Assembly (NCBI RefSeq): GCF_002127325.2
Contig: NC_035437.2
Location: 171,412,000 to 171,475,999 of the forward strand
Origin: Helianthus annuus
Taxonomy: Eukaryota; Streptophyta; Magnoliopsida; Asterales; Asteraceae
Direction: 5' to 3'
DNA length: 64,000 nucleotides
The translations under genes and the position numbers were made by a program. Numbering within the stretch: the stretch's first letter is position 1; the number at the start of each line of letters is the position of its first letter. The notes under the pieces are model-generated. The model was not told the origin of the DNA. It saw nothing but the letters and a program-made list of their open reading frames with translations, and did not search any database. Shown piece after piece: positions 44,531 through 56,699 of the stretch.

Positions 44531-46755
44531 ATGGTTTCATCGTTGAAGAATACCTCCACAGCGATGTCTGCAGTCAATTCATCTCAGGGCATTCCACCTT
44601 TGCCTCCACCAACTGCTGGATCTCAGAAAAATGCTGAGAAGAGACCAACTCCCATTTTCTCTAAACCTTCATCTTCTCCTGCTCCAACTTCTTCTGCTCC
44701 CAGTACTAGTGATATGTTTACTTTGATTTTGCAGATGAGGGATCGTATGCAGCGGCAGGATGAAACCAATGACAGGATCCTCAAGGAAATCGGAGATCTC
44801 AAGAGACAAAAGAGAACGGCAGAGGATCATTCCCCACTGGTGCCCAAATCTCTGAATTTTGATACTCCAATGATTACTTCTCAGCCATCAGAGGTCCCAG
44901 ACATTCAACATGTGGGTGGATCAAGAGGAGTGCACTTCGGCTCAGCAGTAGTGACTCAGGCATCAGGTTCATATTTCCAGCTAGCAGGATCCTATCCTTA
45001 GCGTATGGGATCCTTCGTGAACTCAGGAGCCTACTTAGGAGCACAGCAATTTCAAGGATCCTCTTTCGTTCCAGGATCATCCCAGGTTCAAAGATCCTCC
45101 TTCGTTCCAGGATCATCCCAGGTTCAAGGATCCTCCTTCGTTCCAGGATCATCCCAGGTTCAAGGATCCTCCTTTGTTCCAGGATCATCCCAGGTTCAAG
45201 GATCCTCTTTCGTTCCAGGATCATCCCAGTTTCAAGGGTCCATCCAGATGCCAGGATCCTTGAAGAGTTTGCAAACAGGAAGTTCAGATGTTCATCAAGG
45301 AGATTTTATTCCAATGCAGACCATTGCTTCCACTGGTCCCTCCATCATCCCAGAATCCCAGCAATATGGATTCACATCCAATGTTCCTAACTTGAACCCG
45401 ATGTGAGGTAACACTTTTAATAATTCTCTTACCACTAACCATGGATTCATGCAGGATGCAGGTATCAACCATGCTATGGCCAGAGAACTGCAGAAACTGA
45501 AGGATATGATATCAAGTGTCCCAGGGGTAGTCAAACCTATCCCGGAGATTGCAGATGGAAGCCATAAGGTATCTCGTTTTGCACCACCAATTTGTGATGC
45601 TGAGATACCCAAAAGATTCCATATTCCAACTATGAAGCTGTATGATGGTACAACGGATCCTGAGGAACACGTAGCACAATACAGGGAGAGGATGGAGATC
45701 AATACGATTCCAGAAAGGTTAAAGGAAGCATGCCTATGCAAGGGATTTGGATCCACTCTTACTGGATCAGCTCTTAAATGGCTGCTAAGTCTTCCCCTTA
45801 CTCTATTTCTTCGTTTGCTAATTTAGTTAACTTATTCAATAATCAATTTTCTTGTAGCAGAAAATTTGAACGATTGACTAGTGATTTATATAGGATAACT
45901 CAGGGTCATAATGAATCATTAAGGGATTATATAACCAAATTTAGTAAAGAATCCTTGGACATTCCCAACTTGGATGTAGCCACAGCTGTCGAGGCCTTCA
46001 AAATGGGGTTGCTTAGGGATTCATTGTTCTATGATGATCTTGTTATGACACCATGCAGGAACCTAGACGAAGTAAGGACTCGGGCACTCAGGTTCATCCG
46101 GCTAGAGGATGACAAGAGGATCCGGGAGAGACAAGTAGGATCCTCAAAACAAGAAAAGCAAGGATCCTCTTTCAAAAGCAAAAAATTCAAATCCTACAAC
46201 AGAACTGACAACCAGAACGTGCATGTTGTTGACCAAGAAGAGGATGATGAGGATTATCCTCCGATTTCTGAATACTGTTTTTCCGTTGATAACCATGAAC
46301 TAATCCTTGCAATGCAGAATCTAGGAGAAAACGCCAGATGGCCCAGAAAAAATGACAAACCAGCCGCAGCTAAAGATAAATCAAAGTGGTGTGCATACCA
46401 TGAGGATTTTGGGCATTTGACAGAGGAATGCATCGCATTAAGAAAGGAAATTGGGTATCTGCTGAGCAAGGGGCATTTAAAAGAGTTGTTGGGAAGAAAA
46501 AAGCCAAGGACTCAGGATCCTGAAAGGATCCCTGAAAAAGCTCCAGCTCCTCCGACAGATGCACAAGTGATAAACTTTATTTCTGGAGGATCAGACATCT
46601 GTGGTACATCCTTTTCAGCAGCTAAAAGGCATGCAAAGGAAGCTAAAATGGATAATGGAGAAAGACCTATTCGAACATCAAGTGTCTCGGAAGGAAAAGT
46701 GATAACCTTTGATGAGGATGATCGCGTAGACATCCAGGATCCTCATCATGATAAT
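44531..46755 (+). pseudogene. Tat-1 gag, degraded and cut by Tat-2
   Basis: Closely matches the intact gag of Tat-2. It starts at ATG 44531, has a 12-residue repeat region (GSSFVPGSSQVQ, five copies at 45055-45240), the gag core (RFHIPTMKLYDGTTDPEEH) and a Cys/His motif (CAYHEDFGHLTEEC). Lesions: TAG at 44999-45001, TGA at 45404-45406, and a one-base loss in a C run near 45795. Coding ends at 46755, where the Tat-2 LTR begins. The protease would have followed. The missing remainder should lie beyond Tat-2, outside the window. Confidence 0.88.
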
Positions 46756-47473
46756 TGTTAGGGCAGGATTTTAATGACCTGTGATCCTTACATGATATCC
46801 TAACAAGTGATCCTTGTTTCTTTGGCAGATAGTGATCCTCAGAAGAGCTTCAGGATCAGGATCATGGATCATCCTAAGGATCCTCATACTAACGATTACT
46901 CTCTTTGAATTTAATGTTGTTTTGCAGGAATTACGAGTTGGATCTGGTCTTAGCAACGTTATCAAGGAACCTGTCACGCTGATTTCGCACATACATAACC
47001 AAGAATAGACGTTATGAAGAATATGGAAACTTAGCACAATTTACGGGCAATTAGTTAGGCTAAATTTACTTCTATTCCTAAAGGGGTAACGAGCAAGTAG
47101 TTAGGTGATTTGCCTAAAATACGACCACGCACACTTATATAAAGGGCATTCTTCAGCATTTGGAAGACACAACACATTTCTCGCACACTTTAGCATACGA
47201 TACTATAGTGATCCTTGTACCTAGCTCGTTACCATCTGAAGTTGTAAACATTGTTTGTTATATTGAAGTTTGGTGATCGGTAGTTTCCATCACCCGAGGT
47301 TTTTTATGCCGGAGATCATTCATTGATCAAGGGCTTTTTCCTCGTATAAATCCTTGTGTCACTTGTGCAATTTTCATTTAAGTGATCCTTATCTTTGTTC
47401 ATCATACCAAGCATCATTCCCCGTTTACAAAGAGTTTGGTTGCGTTGTCCTTGTGTGATTTTTGACCAAAACA
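46756..47473 (+). repeat. 5' LTR of Tat-2
   Basis: 718 bp. The candidate left target duplication is ATAAT (46751-46755). TATA-like TATATAAAG lies at about 47136. It is followed directly by the PBS GTTTGGCGCCCACCGTGGGG. Confidence 0.88.
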
Positions 47474-47551
47474 GTTTGGCGCCCACCGTGGGGCAATTGG
47501 TGCTTCATTCATAAGAAAGTTTTTCTGTTGGTGATCATTCCGGAGTGTCGC

Positions 47552-50131
47552 ATGGCTTCATCGTTGAAGAATACCTCCACAGCGATGTCTGCAGTCAATT
47601 CATCTAATGGCATTCCACCTTTGCCTCCACCACCAGCTGGATCTCAGAAAAATGCTGAGAAGAGACCAACTCCTATCTTCTCTAAACCTTCATCTTCTTC
47701 TGCTCCCAGTACTAGTGATATATTTACTTTGATTTTGCAGATGAGGGATCGTATGCAGCAGCAGGATGAAACTAATGACTGGATCCTCAAAGAAATCGGA
47801 GATCTCAAAAGGCAAAAGAAAACGACAGAGGATCATTCCCCACTGATGCCCAAATCTTTGAATTTTGATACTCCGATGATTACTTCTCAGCCATCAGAAG
47901 TCCCAGACATTCAACATATGGATGGATCAAGAGGAGTGCATTTCGGCCCAGCAACAGTGACTCATGCATCAGGATCATATTTCCAGCCGGCAGGATCCTA
48001 TACTCAGCATATGGGATCCTTCATGAACTCAGGATCCTCCTTCGTTCCAGGATCATCCCATGTTCAAGGATCTTCCTTCGTTCCAGGATCATCCCAGGTT
48101 CAAGGATCCTCCTTCATTCCAGGATCATCCCAGGTTCAAGGATCCTCCTTTGTTCCAGGGTCATCCCATGTTCAGGGATCCCTTCAGATACCAGGATCCT
48201 TGAAGAATTTGCAAACAGGAAGTCCAGATGTCCATCAAGGAGATTTTATTCCAATGCAGACCATTGCTTCCACTGGTCCCTCCATCATCCCAGAATCCCA
48301 GCAATATGGATTCACATCCAATGTTCCTAACTTGAACCCGATGGGAGGTAACACTTTTAATAATTCTCTTACCACTAACCATGGATTCATGCAGGATACA
48401 GGTATCAACCATGCTATGGCCAGAGAACTGCAGAAACTGAAGGATATGATATCAAGTGTTCCAGGGGTAGTCAAACCTATCCCGGAGATTGCAGATGGAA
48501 GCCATAAGGTATCTCGTTTTGCACCACCAATTTGTGATGCTGAGATACCCAAAAGATTCCATATCCCTACTATGAAGTTGTATGATGGTACAACGGATCC
48601 TGAGGAACACATAGCACAATACAGGGAGAGGATGGAGATCAATCCAATTCCAGAAAGGTTAAAGGAAGCATGCCTGTGCAAGGGATTTGGATCCACTCTT
48701 ACTGGATCAGCTCTTAAATGGCTGCTAAGTCTTCCCCCTTACTCTATTACTTCGTTTGCTAATTTAGTTAACTTATTCAATAATCAATTTTCTTGTAGCA
48801 GAAAATTTGAACGATTGACTAGTGATTTATATAGGATAACTCAGGGTCATAATGAATCATTAAGGGATTATATAACCAAATTTAGTAAAGAATCCTTGGA
48901 CATTCCCAACTTGGATGTGGCCACAGCTGTTGAGGCCTTCAAGATGGGATTGCTTAAGGATTCATTGTTCTATGATGATCTTGTTATGACACCATGCAGG
49001 AACCTAGACGAAGTAAGGACTCGGGCACTCAGGTTCATCCGGCTAGAGGATGACAAGAGGATCCAGGAGAGACAAGTAGGATCCTCAAAACAAGAGAAGC
49101 AAGGATCCTCTTTCAAAAGCAACAAATTCAAATCCTATAACAGAGCTGACAACCAGAATGTGCAGGCTGTTGACCAAGAAGAGGATGATGAGGATTATCC
49201 TCCGATTTCTGAATACTGTTTTTCCGTTGATAACCATGAACTAATCCTTGCAATGCAGAATCTAGGAGAAAAAGCCAGATGGCCCAGAAAAAATGACAAA
49301 CCAGCCGCAACTAAAGATAAATCAAAGTGGTGTGCATACCATGAGGATTTTGGGCATTTGACAGAGGAATGCATCGCATTAAGAAAGGAAATTGGATATC
49401 TGCTGAGCAAGGGGCATTTGAAAGAATTGTTGGGAAGAAAAAAGCAAAGGACTCAGGATCCTGAAAGGATCCCTGAAAAAGCTCCAGCCCCTCCGGCAGA
49501 TGCACAAGTGATCAACTTTATTTCTGGAGGATCAGACATCTGTGGTACATCCTTCTCAGCAGCTAAAAGGCATGCAAAGGAAGCTAAAATGGATAACGGA
49601 GAAAGACCTATTCGAACATCAAGTGTCTCGGAAGGAAAAATCATAACCTTTGATGAGGATGATAGAATTAACATCCAGGATCCTCATCATGATAGTTTAG
49701 TTATTACTCTTTTTATTTCTAACCATTTTGTCCGCAGGATCCTTATTGACGGAGGAAGTCCGGTAAACATTATCCAACTTGATGTTCTGAAGAAAATGGG
49801 TATTCCTGAATCAGACATCACACCAAGATCCTCCGTGCTTGTGGGATTTAGTGGCGAAACTAAGAAAACCCTGGGGGACATCAAACTCCCAATTTACGTG
49901 GAAGGATTACATAATTATCAGAAATTTTGTGTTATTGACTGTTTATCTTGTTGTAATGTTATCCTTGGCAGGCCCTGGATACACGATATGAAGGCAGTCC
50001 CATCCACCTACCATCAATGTGTAAAGCTCCCTAGCCCTTGGGGAATAATCAAGATCGATAGTGATCAGCAGGAGGCTAAGGATTGTTACACCTCATCAAT
50101 GAAACCAGCCTCGAAATCAAGGGAGCAATAG
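47552..50131 (+). CDS. Tat-2 gag-protease, ends at a leaky-context UAG
   Basis: 859 residues from ATG 47552 (MASSLKNTSTAMSAV). In order: a Ser/Pro-rich N-terminus, a helical segment near residues 55-90, 12-residue GSSFVPGSSQVQ repeats (residues about 160-213), the gag core from about residue 330, a Cys/His motif CAYHEDFGHLTEEC near residue 592, and an aspartic protease with ILIDGGSPVNII near residue 733 and ILGRPWIHD further on. The protein would package RNA and mature gag-pol. The TAG at 50129-50131 is in the context CAA-TAG-CAA-TTA. Pol continues in the same frame after it, so read-through could yield a gag-protease-pol fusion. This frame has no other break. Confidence 0.9.
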   Translation: MASSLKNTSTAMSAVNSSNGIPPLPPPPAGSQKNAEKRPTPIFSKPSSSSAPSTSDIFTLILQMRDRMQQQDETNDWILKEIGDLKRQKKTTEDHSPLMPKSLNFDTPMITSQPSEVPDIQHMDGSRGVHFGPATVTHASGSYFQPAGSYTQHMGSFMNSGSSFVPGSSHVQGSSFVPGSSQVQGSSFIPGSSQVQGSSFVPGSSHVQGSLQIPGSLKNLQTGSPDVHQGDFIPMQTIASTGPSIIPESQQYGFTSNVPNLNPMGGNTFNNSLTTNHGFMQDTGINHAMARELQKLKDMISSVPGVVKPIPEIADGSHKVSRFAPPICDAEIPKRFHIPTMKLYDGTTDPEEHIAQYRERMEINPIPERLKEACLCKGFGSTLTGSALKWLLSLPPYSITSFANLVNLFNNQFSCSRKFERLTSDLYRITQGHNESLRDYITKFSKESLDIPNLDVATAVEAFKMGLLKDSLFYDDLVMTPCRNLDEVRTRALRFIRLEDDKRIQERQVGSSKQEKQGSSFKSNKFKSYNRADNQNVQAVDQEEDDEDYPPISEYCFSVDNHELILAMQNLGEKARWPRKNDKPAATKDKSKWCAYHEDFGHLTEECIALRKEIGYLLSKGHLKELLGRKKQRTQDPERIPEKAPAPPADAQVINFISGGSDICGTSFSAAKRHAKEAKMDNGERPIRTSSVSEGKIITFDEDDRINIQDPHHDSLVITLFISNHFVRRILIDGGSPVNIIQLDVLKKMGIPESDITPRSSVLVGFSGETKKTLGDIKLPIYVEGLHNYQKFCVIDCLSCCNVILGRPWIHDMKAVPSTYHQCVKLPSPWGIIKIDSDQQEAKDCYTSSMKPASKSREQ

Positions 50132-50137
50132 CAATTA
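50126..50137 (+). promoter_or_regulatory. Candidate stop-codon read-through site, Tat-2
   Basis: CAATAGCAATTA with the stop at 50129-50131. UAG followed by CAR-YYA is the established type-I leaky context, best known from tobacco mosaic virus. The same twelve bases are found at the equivalent place in Tat-3 (60645-60656, minus strand). Confidence 0.7.
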
Positions 50138-53100
50138 AAGTATCCTCCAAGGGATGTCTTGGAGGCAAGAGAGCAGGATGTAGACGAAATCCTCCTGGAT
50201 CCTGATGATCCTGAATCCAAAATCTATATCGGATCAGGGATCCTTGGACAAATGAAAGAAGACACTGTATCCTTCCTCAAAAGAAGAAAATCTACCTTTG
50301 CATGGAAACATGAGGATATGACATGTATATCTAAGGATATTATCACTCATAAACTTGGCATTGACAGGACAGTTAAACCAATCCATCAAAAAAGGAGGAA
50401 GTTTGCACCAGAAAGAAACGCCATTATCCAGGAAGAGGTAGAAAGATTACTACGAGCAGGTATGATTAGAGAAGTGAAGTATCCAAAATGGCTGATGTGG
50501 TTGTTGTTCAAAAGAAAAATGGAAAGTGGAGGGTATGTGTCGATTTCACTGATTTGAATAAGGCATGTCCCAAGGATCCTTTCCCATTACCCCACATTGA
50601 CTCCATGGTGGATGCAACGGCGGGTCATGAACTGTTAACCTTTATGGATGCATCGTCTGGATTCCAACAAATTCAGATGGAACCATCTGACCAAGAGGAT
50701 ACGGCTTTTATGACCCCAACCGGTTTATATTGTTATATTGCTATGCCATTTGGATTAAGAAATGCAGGTGCAACATATCAAAGGCTGGTGAATATGATGT
50801 TCAAAGATCAAATTGGACAAACTATGGAAGTGTACATAGACGATATGGTGGTGAAATCCAAGAAAGCTGAGGATCACCTAAAGGACTTGGAGGAAGCATT
50901 TGATATCCTTGATAATTATAACATGAAGCTTAATCCTTCAAAATGTCACTTTGGTGTTAAAGCCGGTAAATTCTTAGGATATATGGTAACCCAGAGGGGC
51001 ATTGAAGCAAGCCCGGAACAAATCAAAGCATTGGTGAATATCAAATCCCCTGCCAACGCTAAGGATGTGCAAAGGCTAACATGCAGGATAGCAGCTCTAA
51101 ACAGATTTATATCCAAATCCTCAGAAAGGTGTAAAGAGTTCTATGATATCCTAAGAAAGAACAAAAAATTCGAATGGACTGAAAAGCACGAGAATGCTTT
51201 ACAAGCCCTCAAAGAATACATGTCCTCAGCTCCAGCATTGATGAAACCAGAAAAAGGAGATGTGTTATCCTTATATCTTGCGGTATCCTCAAAAGCAGTA
51301 AGTGCAGTCCTTATTAAGGATCATGAAGGTACACAATATCCTGTCTATTATGTAAGTAAGAGTTTACTTGATGCTGAATCCAGGTATTCACACCTTGAAA
51401 AACTTATTCTTGCACTAATTATGGCATCTACTAAACTAAGACATTATTTTGAAACCCATGTTATTGTTGTTAGAACTAATTTTCCAATTAAGAATGTCCT
51501 CAGGAAACCAGAGATGTCCGGAAGGATGGCTAAGTGGGTAGTAAAGCTTAGTGCCCATGATATAAGATATGAGCCTAGAACAGCCATCAAATCTCAAGCA
51601 TTAGCAGACTTTGTGGCTGATTTCAGTAGCGATCTACAAAAGGAAGCCGAATTGGAAGTCCAGCAGCTGGATGAAACCAAGGATCCTTGGATACTACATA
51701 CTGATGGATCCTCAAATGTAAAAGGCACAGGGCTTGGTATACTACTAAAATCGCCACAGGGGGACATAATACCCCACTCCATAGCCTGTGAGTTCTAAGC
51801 CACTAATAATGAGGCTGAATATGAAGCCTTGATTGCTGGTTTGCAAATTGCTAAGCATATGGGGATCAGGTATCTTGAGGTATACGTGGATTCATTGTTA
51901 ATCACTAATCACTTTAATGGATCCTATGCTGTTAAAGGTGAAAAACTAACCAAATATTTAGAGATAGTCAAAGAATTGGCACTCTCCTTTGTTTTCTTCA
52001 GTTTGACACAGGTACCAAGGGAAGAAAATACAGAAGCTGATGCATTGGCCAATCTAGGATCATCTTTGAAGATCCCAGAGGATATAAGTATCCCCATCAT
52101 CCATATCCTGGCTCCTGCTATTGAAAATCAGGTGGCCATGGAAATAGAAGAGGATTCTGCAATGATCCCTAGTGAGGATACTCAATCTTCTTCAGGATCA
52201 TGGATCTCACCAATCACGAGATACTTACAACATGGAGAGATCCCTATGGGAGAAAATCCTAGGGCTTTCAGAATTAAGGTATCTCAATTCACAATCTTAA
52301 ATAATATGCTGTATAAGCGATCTCTTGCAGGACCATATTTAAGATGTATCGAGGATCCTGAAGTTCAAGAAGTGTTAAAAGATTTCCATGAAGGAGATTG
52401 TGGAAACCACACTGGGGGCAGGGCATTGTTCTCAAGGATCTTAAGGACAGGATACTACTGGCCAACTATGAAAAGGGATGCTGTGGAGTATGCTAAGAAG
52501 TGTGATCCTTGTCAAAGACACAACAATATCCTTCATCAGCCGGCTGAATTTCTACATCCTATACCATCCTCTTGGCCATTTATGAGATGGGGGATGGATA
52601 TAGTTGGCAAACTCCCTAAGGCACCTGGTGGAAAAGTGTTCATGCTTGCTATGACTGACTACTTCTCCAAGTGGATAGAGGCTGAAGCTTTTGCCCAAGT
52701 CAGAGAGAAGGAAGTTATATCCTTTATTAAGAGAAATATTATAACTAGATTTGGCATTCCTTCCGAAATTGTATGTGATAATGGTTCCCAATTTATTGGG
52801 AGTAGGACTACTAACTTTTATGACAGTTGGGGGATTAAGATGATAACATCAACACTAGTCCACCCACAGGCCAATGGTCAAGCAGAATCATCCAACAAGA
52901 TCATCATCAACAATCTGAAGAAGAAACTTGGATCCAAGAAGGGGAAATGGGCAGAGGAATTGCCTAATGTGCTTTGGGCTGATAGGACAACCCCCAAGAA
53001 TGCTACTGGTCAAACACCATTCTCTTTGGTAATTGGGGCAGAATCAGTGATCCCAACAGAAATGGTGGTTCCAACTGCTAGAACAAGTACCCGTGATCCT

Positions 53101-53247
53101 GAGGAGAATGATGCAAACCTGGCTCAAGACTTGGATACTATTGAGGAAATTAGGGATCTGGCTAGGATAAGGATGGCTAGCTATCAACAAAGAATGGCTG
53201 GTGCTTACAACAAAAATGTCAGATTAAGGAAATTCCAAGTTGGGGAT
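50132..53247 (+). pseudogene. Tat-2 pol (RT, two RNase H, integrase), degraded
   Basis: In frame with gag-protease across the UAG. RT begins EAREQDVDEILL. Near 50492 a 4-base loss relative to Tat-3 shifts the frame. RT then runs from 50488, with catalytic YIDDMVVKSK, through the first RNase H (YLAVSSKAVSAV) to the second, archaeal-like RNase H (HTDGSSNVKGTG). A TAA at 51796-51798 interrupts that domain. The frame continues at 51829 through HTGG...CDPCQRH zinc ligands, [21 protein letters not shown] and GQAESSNKI to integrase VGD, where Tat-3 enters. The two point lesions plus the insertion disable it. Confidence 0.9.
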
Positions 53248-53971
53248 TGTTTTGGTCAAAAATCACACAAGGATAATGTAACCAAACTTTATGAAAACGG
53301 GGTATGATGCTTGGTTAATTATGAAAGTAAAGGATCACTTCTGTGATAAAGATGCAAAGACACGATGATTTATACGAGGAAAAAGCCCTTGATCAATGAA
53401 TGATCTCCGGCATAAAAAACCTCGGGTGATGGCAATTACCGATCACCAACTTCAATATAACAAAAATATGATTACAACTTTGGATGATAATGAGCTGAGT
53501 ACAAGGATCACTATTGCTTTTGGTGTCTAAGTGTGTGAGAGTTGCGTTGTATGTCGTGTGTGTTCTTCCGAATGAGGAAGAGTGGTATTTATATGTGTGT
53601 AGGTGACCTATTTTAGGTAAAAGGACTAATTATCAGCTCATTACCCCTTTAGAAATAAAGACAATCTAGCCTAAATTGCTGCCCATGAATCAAGCCATGT
53701 TTCCATATCCTGTGCAACGTCTTTCTTCAATTAAGCTCTTGCCATAATTAAGAAGACGCGTGCCTTGATCACGATGCCTAGAGCGTATCCTGCTAGATGT
53801 TCCTGCAAAACAATATTGTATTAAGCGGAAGTGGCCGTTAGTATGAGGATCACTATAATGTCCCATGATCCTGATCCTGAAGTCCTGCTGAGGATCACTG
53901 TCTGCCAAAGAAACAAGGATCACTGGTTAGGATCACGTGTAAGGATCACCTATAAAAATCCAGCCCTAACA
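53248..53971 (-). repeat. 3' LTR of Tat-3
   Basis: 724 bp, reverse orientation of the LTR family (plus-strand TGTTTTGGTC to CCCTAACA). The adjoining plus-strand ATTGCCCCCAAAATATA (53972-53988) is, on the minus strand, the G-rich PPT. Confidence 0.9.
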
Positions 53972-54128
53972 ATTGCCCCCAAAATATAAAGAGTTTATTG
54001 TAAATAAACGAATTATATTTTGCTCTGATCTTTATCTCCAACGGACTATTCGGATAACTAGCCGTTATAAGCGGACTAGCCGTTGTGATCATTACGTCAC
54101 AGATGTGACAATCCCTGCAAATCATGAT

Positions 54129-54136
54129 TATAAATA
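54129..54136 (+). promoter_or_regulatory. TATA box upstream of the antisense ORF
   Basis: TATAAATA, about 155 bases before the ATG at 54290, followed by a CT-rich leader (CTTTTTCTTCTCTCTACTC). It points in the direction of the antisense ORF and against Tat-3 pol. It could be a real promoter; only transcript data would tell. Confidence 0.5.
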
Positions 54137-54289
54137 GGAGATAGGGTTAGGATCATTCTGCATTTAAATTCGAGATATCTTCCCTTTATAATCGCTACCG
54201 AAGATCGATCAGGTATTCTCCTCTTCTCTTTTTCTTCTCTCTACTCTCTTTGCTCTGTTTTCCGTTTCTACTTTGTTTCTGTTCCAAAC

Positions 54290-55921
54290 ATGTTGCTCCG
54301 GAATTCTCCGCACAAGGATTCCAAGAAGGATAGTCCCTTAAAAAGCCAGGGGATTATCAAGGATTCTCCTACGGAGAGGTGTTGCTTTAGTGATGCTCAC
54401 GTAGACAAAATTCGTCATTGCTTTCCGGCGAATGCTGTTTTTAAATCCTTTGATCCTACTGCTTTGAGCGATTTTGTCTCGGATGTCTGGGTGGCTTTTC
54501 CTGCTACCCCGTTTGCTATAGGGTACTCGTATCCTTTTCCAGACTTTACCCAGTCTTTCTTTTCCTTAACCGGCATCTCTTACATCCAAGCTATGCCGAT
54601 GATCTGGAGGGTTCTTTATACCTTTGAGAGGATCATCGAGCAGGAAGGGATTGATCTGGGGATGGCGGAGTTAGCTGAGTTTTACGATCTCACCACCTTC
54701 GGTTCTCACCGATATTTGTTGAAACGGAAAGCTGGGGAGGATCACCCAATCTTCAAAGTTACTAAGAATGATACAAACTGGAAACGTCGGTTTTTCTTTG
54801 TTAAGAGGGATTCCATCCCGGATGGGAAGGATCTGCCCAAGGAATGGGCCACTCATGGTAGGGTAGAGGATCCTCGAAGGATCACTATCAGTCCTGTCTC
54901 ATATGATGAGGATCACTGATGTCTTTTTTCCTTTGTCTTTTATGCAGCTATTTCCATTGCTCGTCTGAAATTAACCCCCGCTGCAAAAGAGAGAGTGTTA
55001 GCTTTTAAAAAGCTTGATCCTGAAGTTAGAAGCTTCCAAATCACTATCCAAGATTCTCAAGAGATATCCTCTGCATCTGCCACAATGTCAAGTAAGTATC
55101 CTTATAGAAAGTAAGTTTTATGTAAAAGTATTTAATTTAACAAGGGAACTTATCTTGTTTTTGAATTGTGTAGGTGCTGGAAAATCTGCCAGGTCTGTTA
55201 AATCTGCCTCCAAATTTGGGATAAGTGATCTTGCCAATGTCACGTCTTCAAAGAAGAAGGCTCCTGCTGCCAGTCCTTCAGCATCAGCCCCTAAAGCGCC
55301 TATCCGAGGCAAAGGGAAGAAGAGGAAGGCTTCAGATGATCTCCAGGGTTTTCCCCTCCTCCGTCAGCAATTCCTCGACTACGTGAATGAAGTAAGGATC
55401 ACTGCCCCTGTTGGTTATCCGTCTCGCATATCCTGTTTGTGTATCCTGCCTTTCTTGAGGATCATCTGATCCTAAGCTTATCTTTTTTTCTCCTGTTGCA
55501 GAAACTTGCCGAGATTGAGACCTATCTTGGCCATGTTGAGGACCAGGAGAGCCAAATTGCCGATCTCCAGCAAATGGGTGTGTTAAAGGATCTCAAGATA
55601 GGAGATCTTGAGAAGGAACTCCGGGTCATGAAGGCTGAGGCTGCTCAGAGGTTGATCGATATGGATAACGAGAAGCAGGAGATCACCCAAGATGCTAAGG
55701 TCTCCGCGGCAATTGCTATGTATAAGATACAACTTCAGATGGCCGAGGAGGCTCAGGATCCTACCTTTGACAAAAGCTCGTGGGATGTTGAAGGTTGGAA
55801 GGCAAGGCTGGCAGATTTGGAGGACGAGGATGAGGCTGAGGAGATCCCCATGCTGGAAGGTGGTGGTGCTGAGAAGGATCAAGGTGGAGATGCTGGTGAT
55901 GATGGAGCAGCAAAGGTGTGA
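54290..55921 (+). CDS. Tat-3 antisense ORF, multi-exon, gypsy-transposon-like domain
   Basis: Plus-strand gene inside a minus-strand element. Exons: 54290 to about 54919, 54948-55091, 55174-55391 and 55502-55921. Borders at 55092 (GTAAGT), 55173 (TAG), 55392 (GTAAGG) and 55501 (CAG) are canonical and keep the frame. The first donor is unresolved: the phase fits a GT at 54920-54921, but a TGA at 54917-54919 precedes it. Exon 1 resembles the plant 'putative gypsy-type transposon' domain (FPDFTQSFFSLTGISYIQ, NWKRRFFFVKRD). Exon 3 is basic and Lys/Ala/Pro-rich (KGKKRKASDD). Exon 4 is a coiled coil with an acidic tail. Antisense ORFs at this place are known in Tat/Retand-type elements. Function is unknown; a nuclear or nucleic-acid-binding role is only inference. 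Confidence 0.7.
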
Positions 55922-56699
55922 GCTGCTGGATTGGGCGATGATGGATATTTCGAGACTAGGCCGGAGCCCAATTTTTTAGGATTGGTAGTGGTTTTTTGTG
56001 GTTGTTGATGGTTTGTGAACAATTGGTCTGTAATCTTTGAACAGTAGTTTTTAGGGTAAAGGATCTTGGATCCTTCGAACAATAGGTAGGATTACAAAAG
56101 GTGGAGGGATCCTCTGTTTGGGGGATGAAGCCTTTGTGATCCTGCCGCTTTTACTTTCCTGCACCTGCTAAGACCGCATAGACAATGGACACCCTTTGCC
56201 AACCCATGTGGACGGGCCACGTTTTGCTGGTAGAAACGTGGGTTGGCAATTTTGACAACTTTTTGCAAGGGTTAAAGATCCTTTTGTTAATAATATAACC
56301 TTAATCTTTCTGGCTTATCTTGTGTTGTTATCCTTTGTTTATCTTTTTAGTTTCCAATTGTTTTAGAAATAACAATAATTAAGCAAACCATGTTCGAGAA
56401 ATATAGGATATGATCCTGGATCAAATATCCTATAATCGAAAATTTTCAAGGTAGTTTTTTTAAGGATCATAGGTTCAGTTGTCAAGGTCTAAAGGTTTTT
56501 CAAATGAATAATGAGATTAAAAATAGTTAAGGATCATACCTGAGGATCCAAGTTAGGATCCTATCCTTTAATCGGGATAACCACAAGTAAAACTTTAATG
56601 GATGATAAGGATCAAGGATCCTTATTTGCTTAACTTCGAGAACCTGAAAAATGGAACATATCTTGGGACTAAGCAAATGTAAGAGATAAATTATTAGCT
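55922..56699. other. Tat-3 spacer after the antisense ORF
   Basis: Non-coding DNA with many GGATCC/GATCC motifs, typical of this element family. No gene is seen on either strand; the open frames are short and lack family features. Confidence 0.6.

Noticed and set aside
45284..45756. Minus-strand frames of 153 and 62 residues, repeated at 48161-48696 and in reverse at 62083-62301
   Set aside because: They are antisense shadows of conserved Tat gag sequence. They recur because gag recurs and show no independent family signature.
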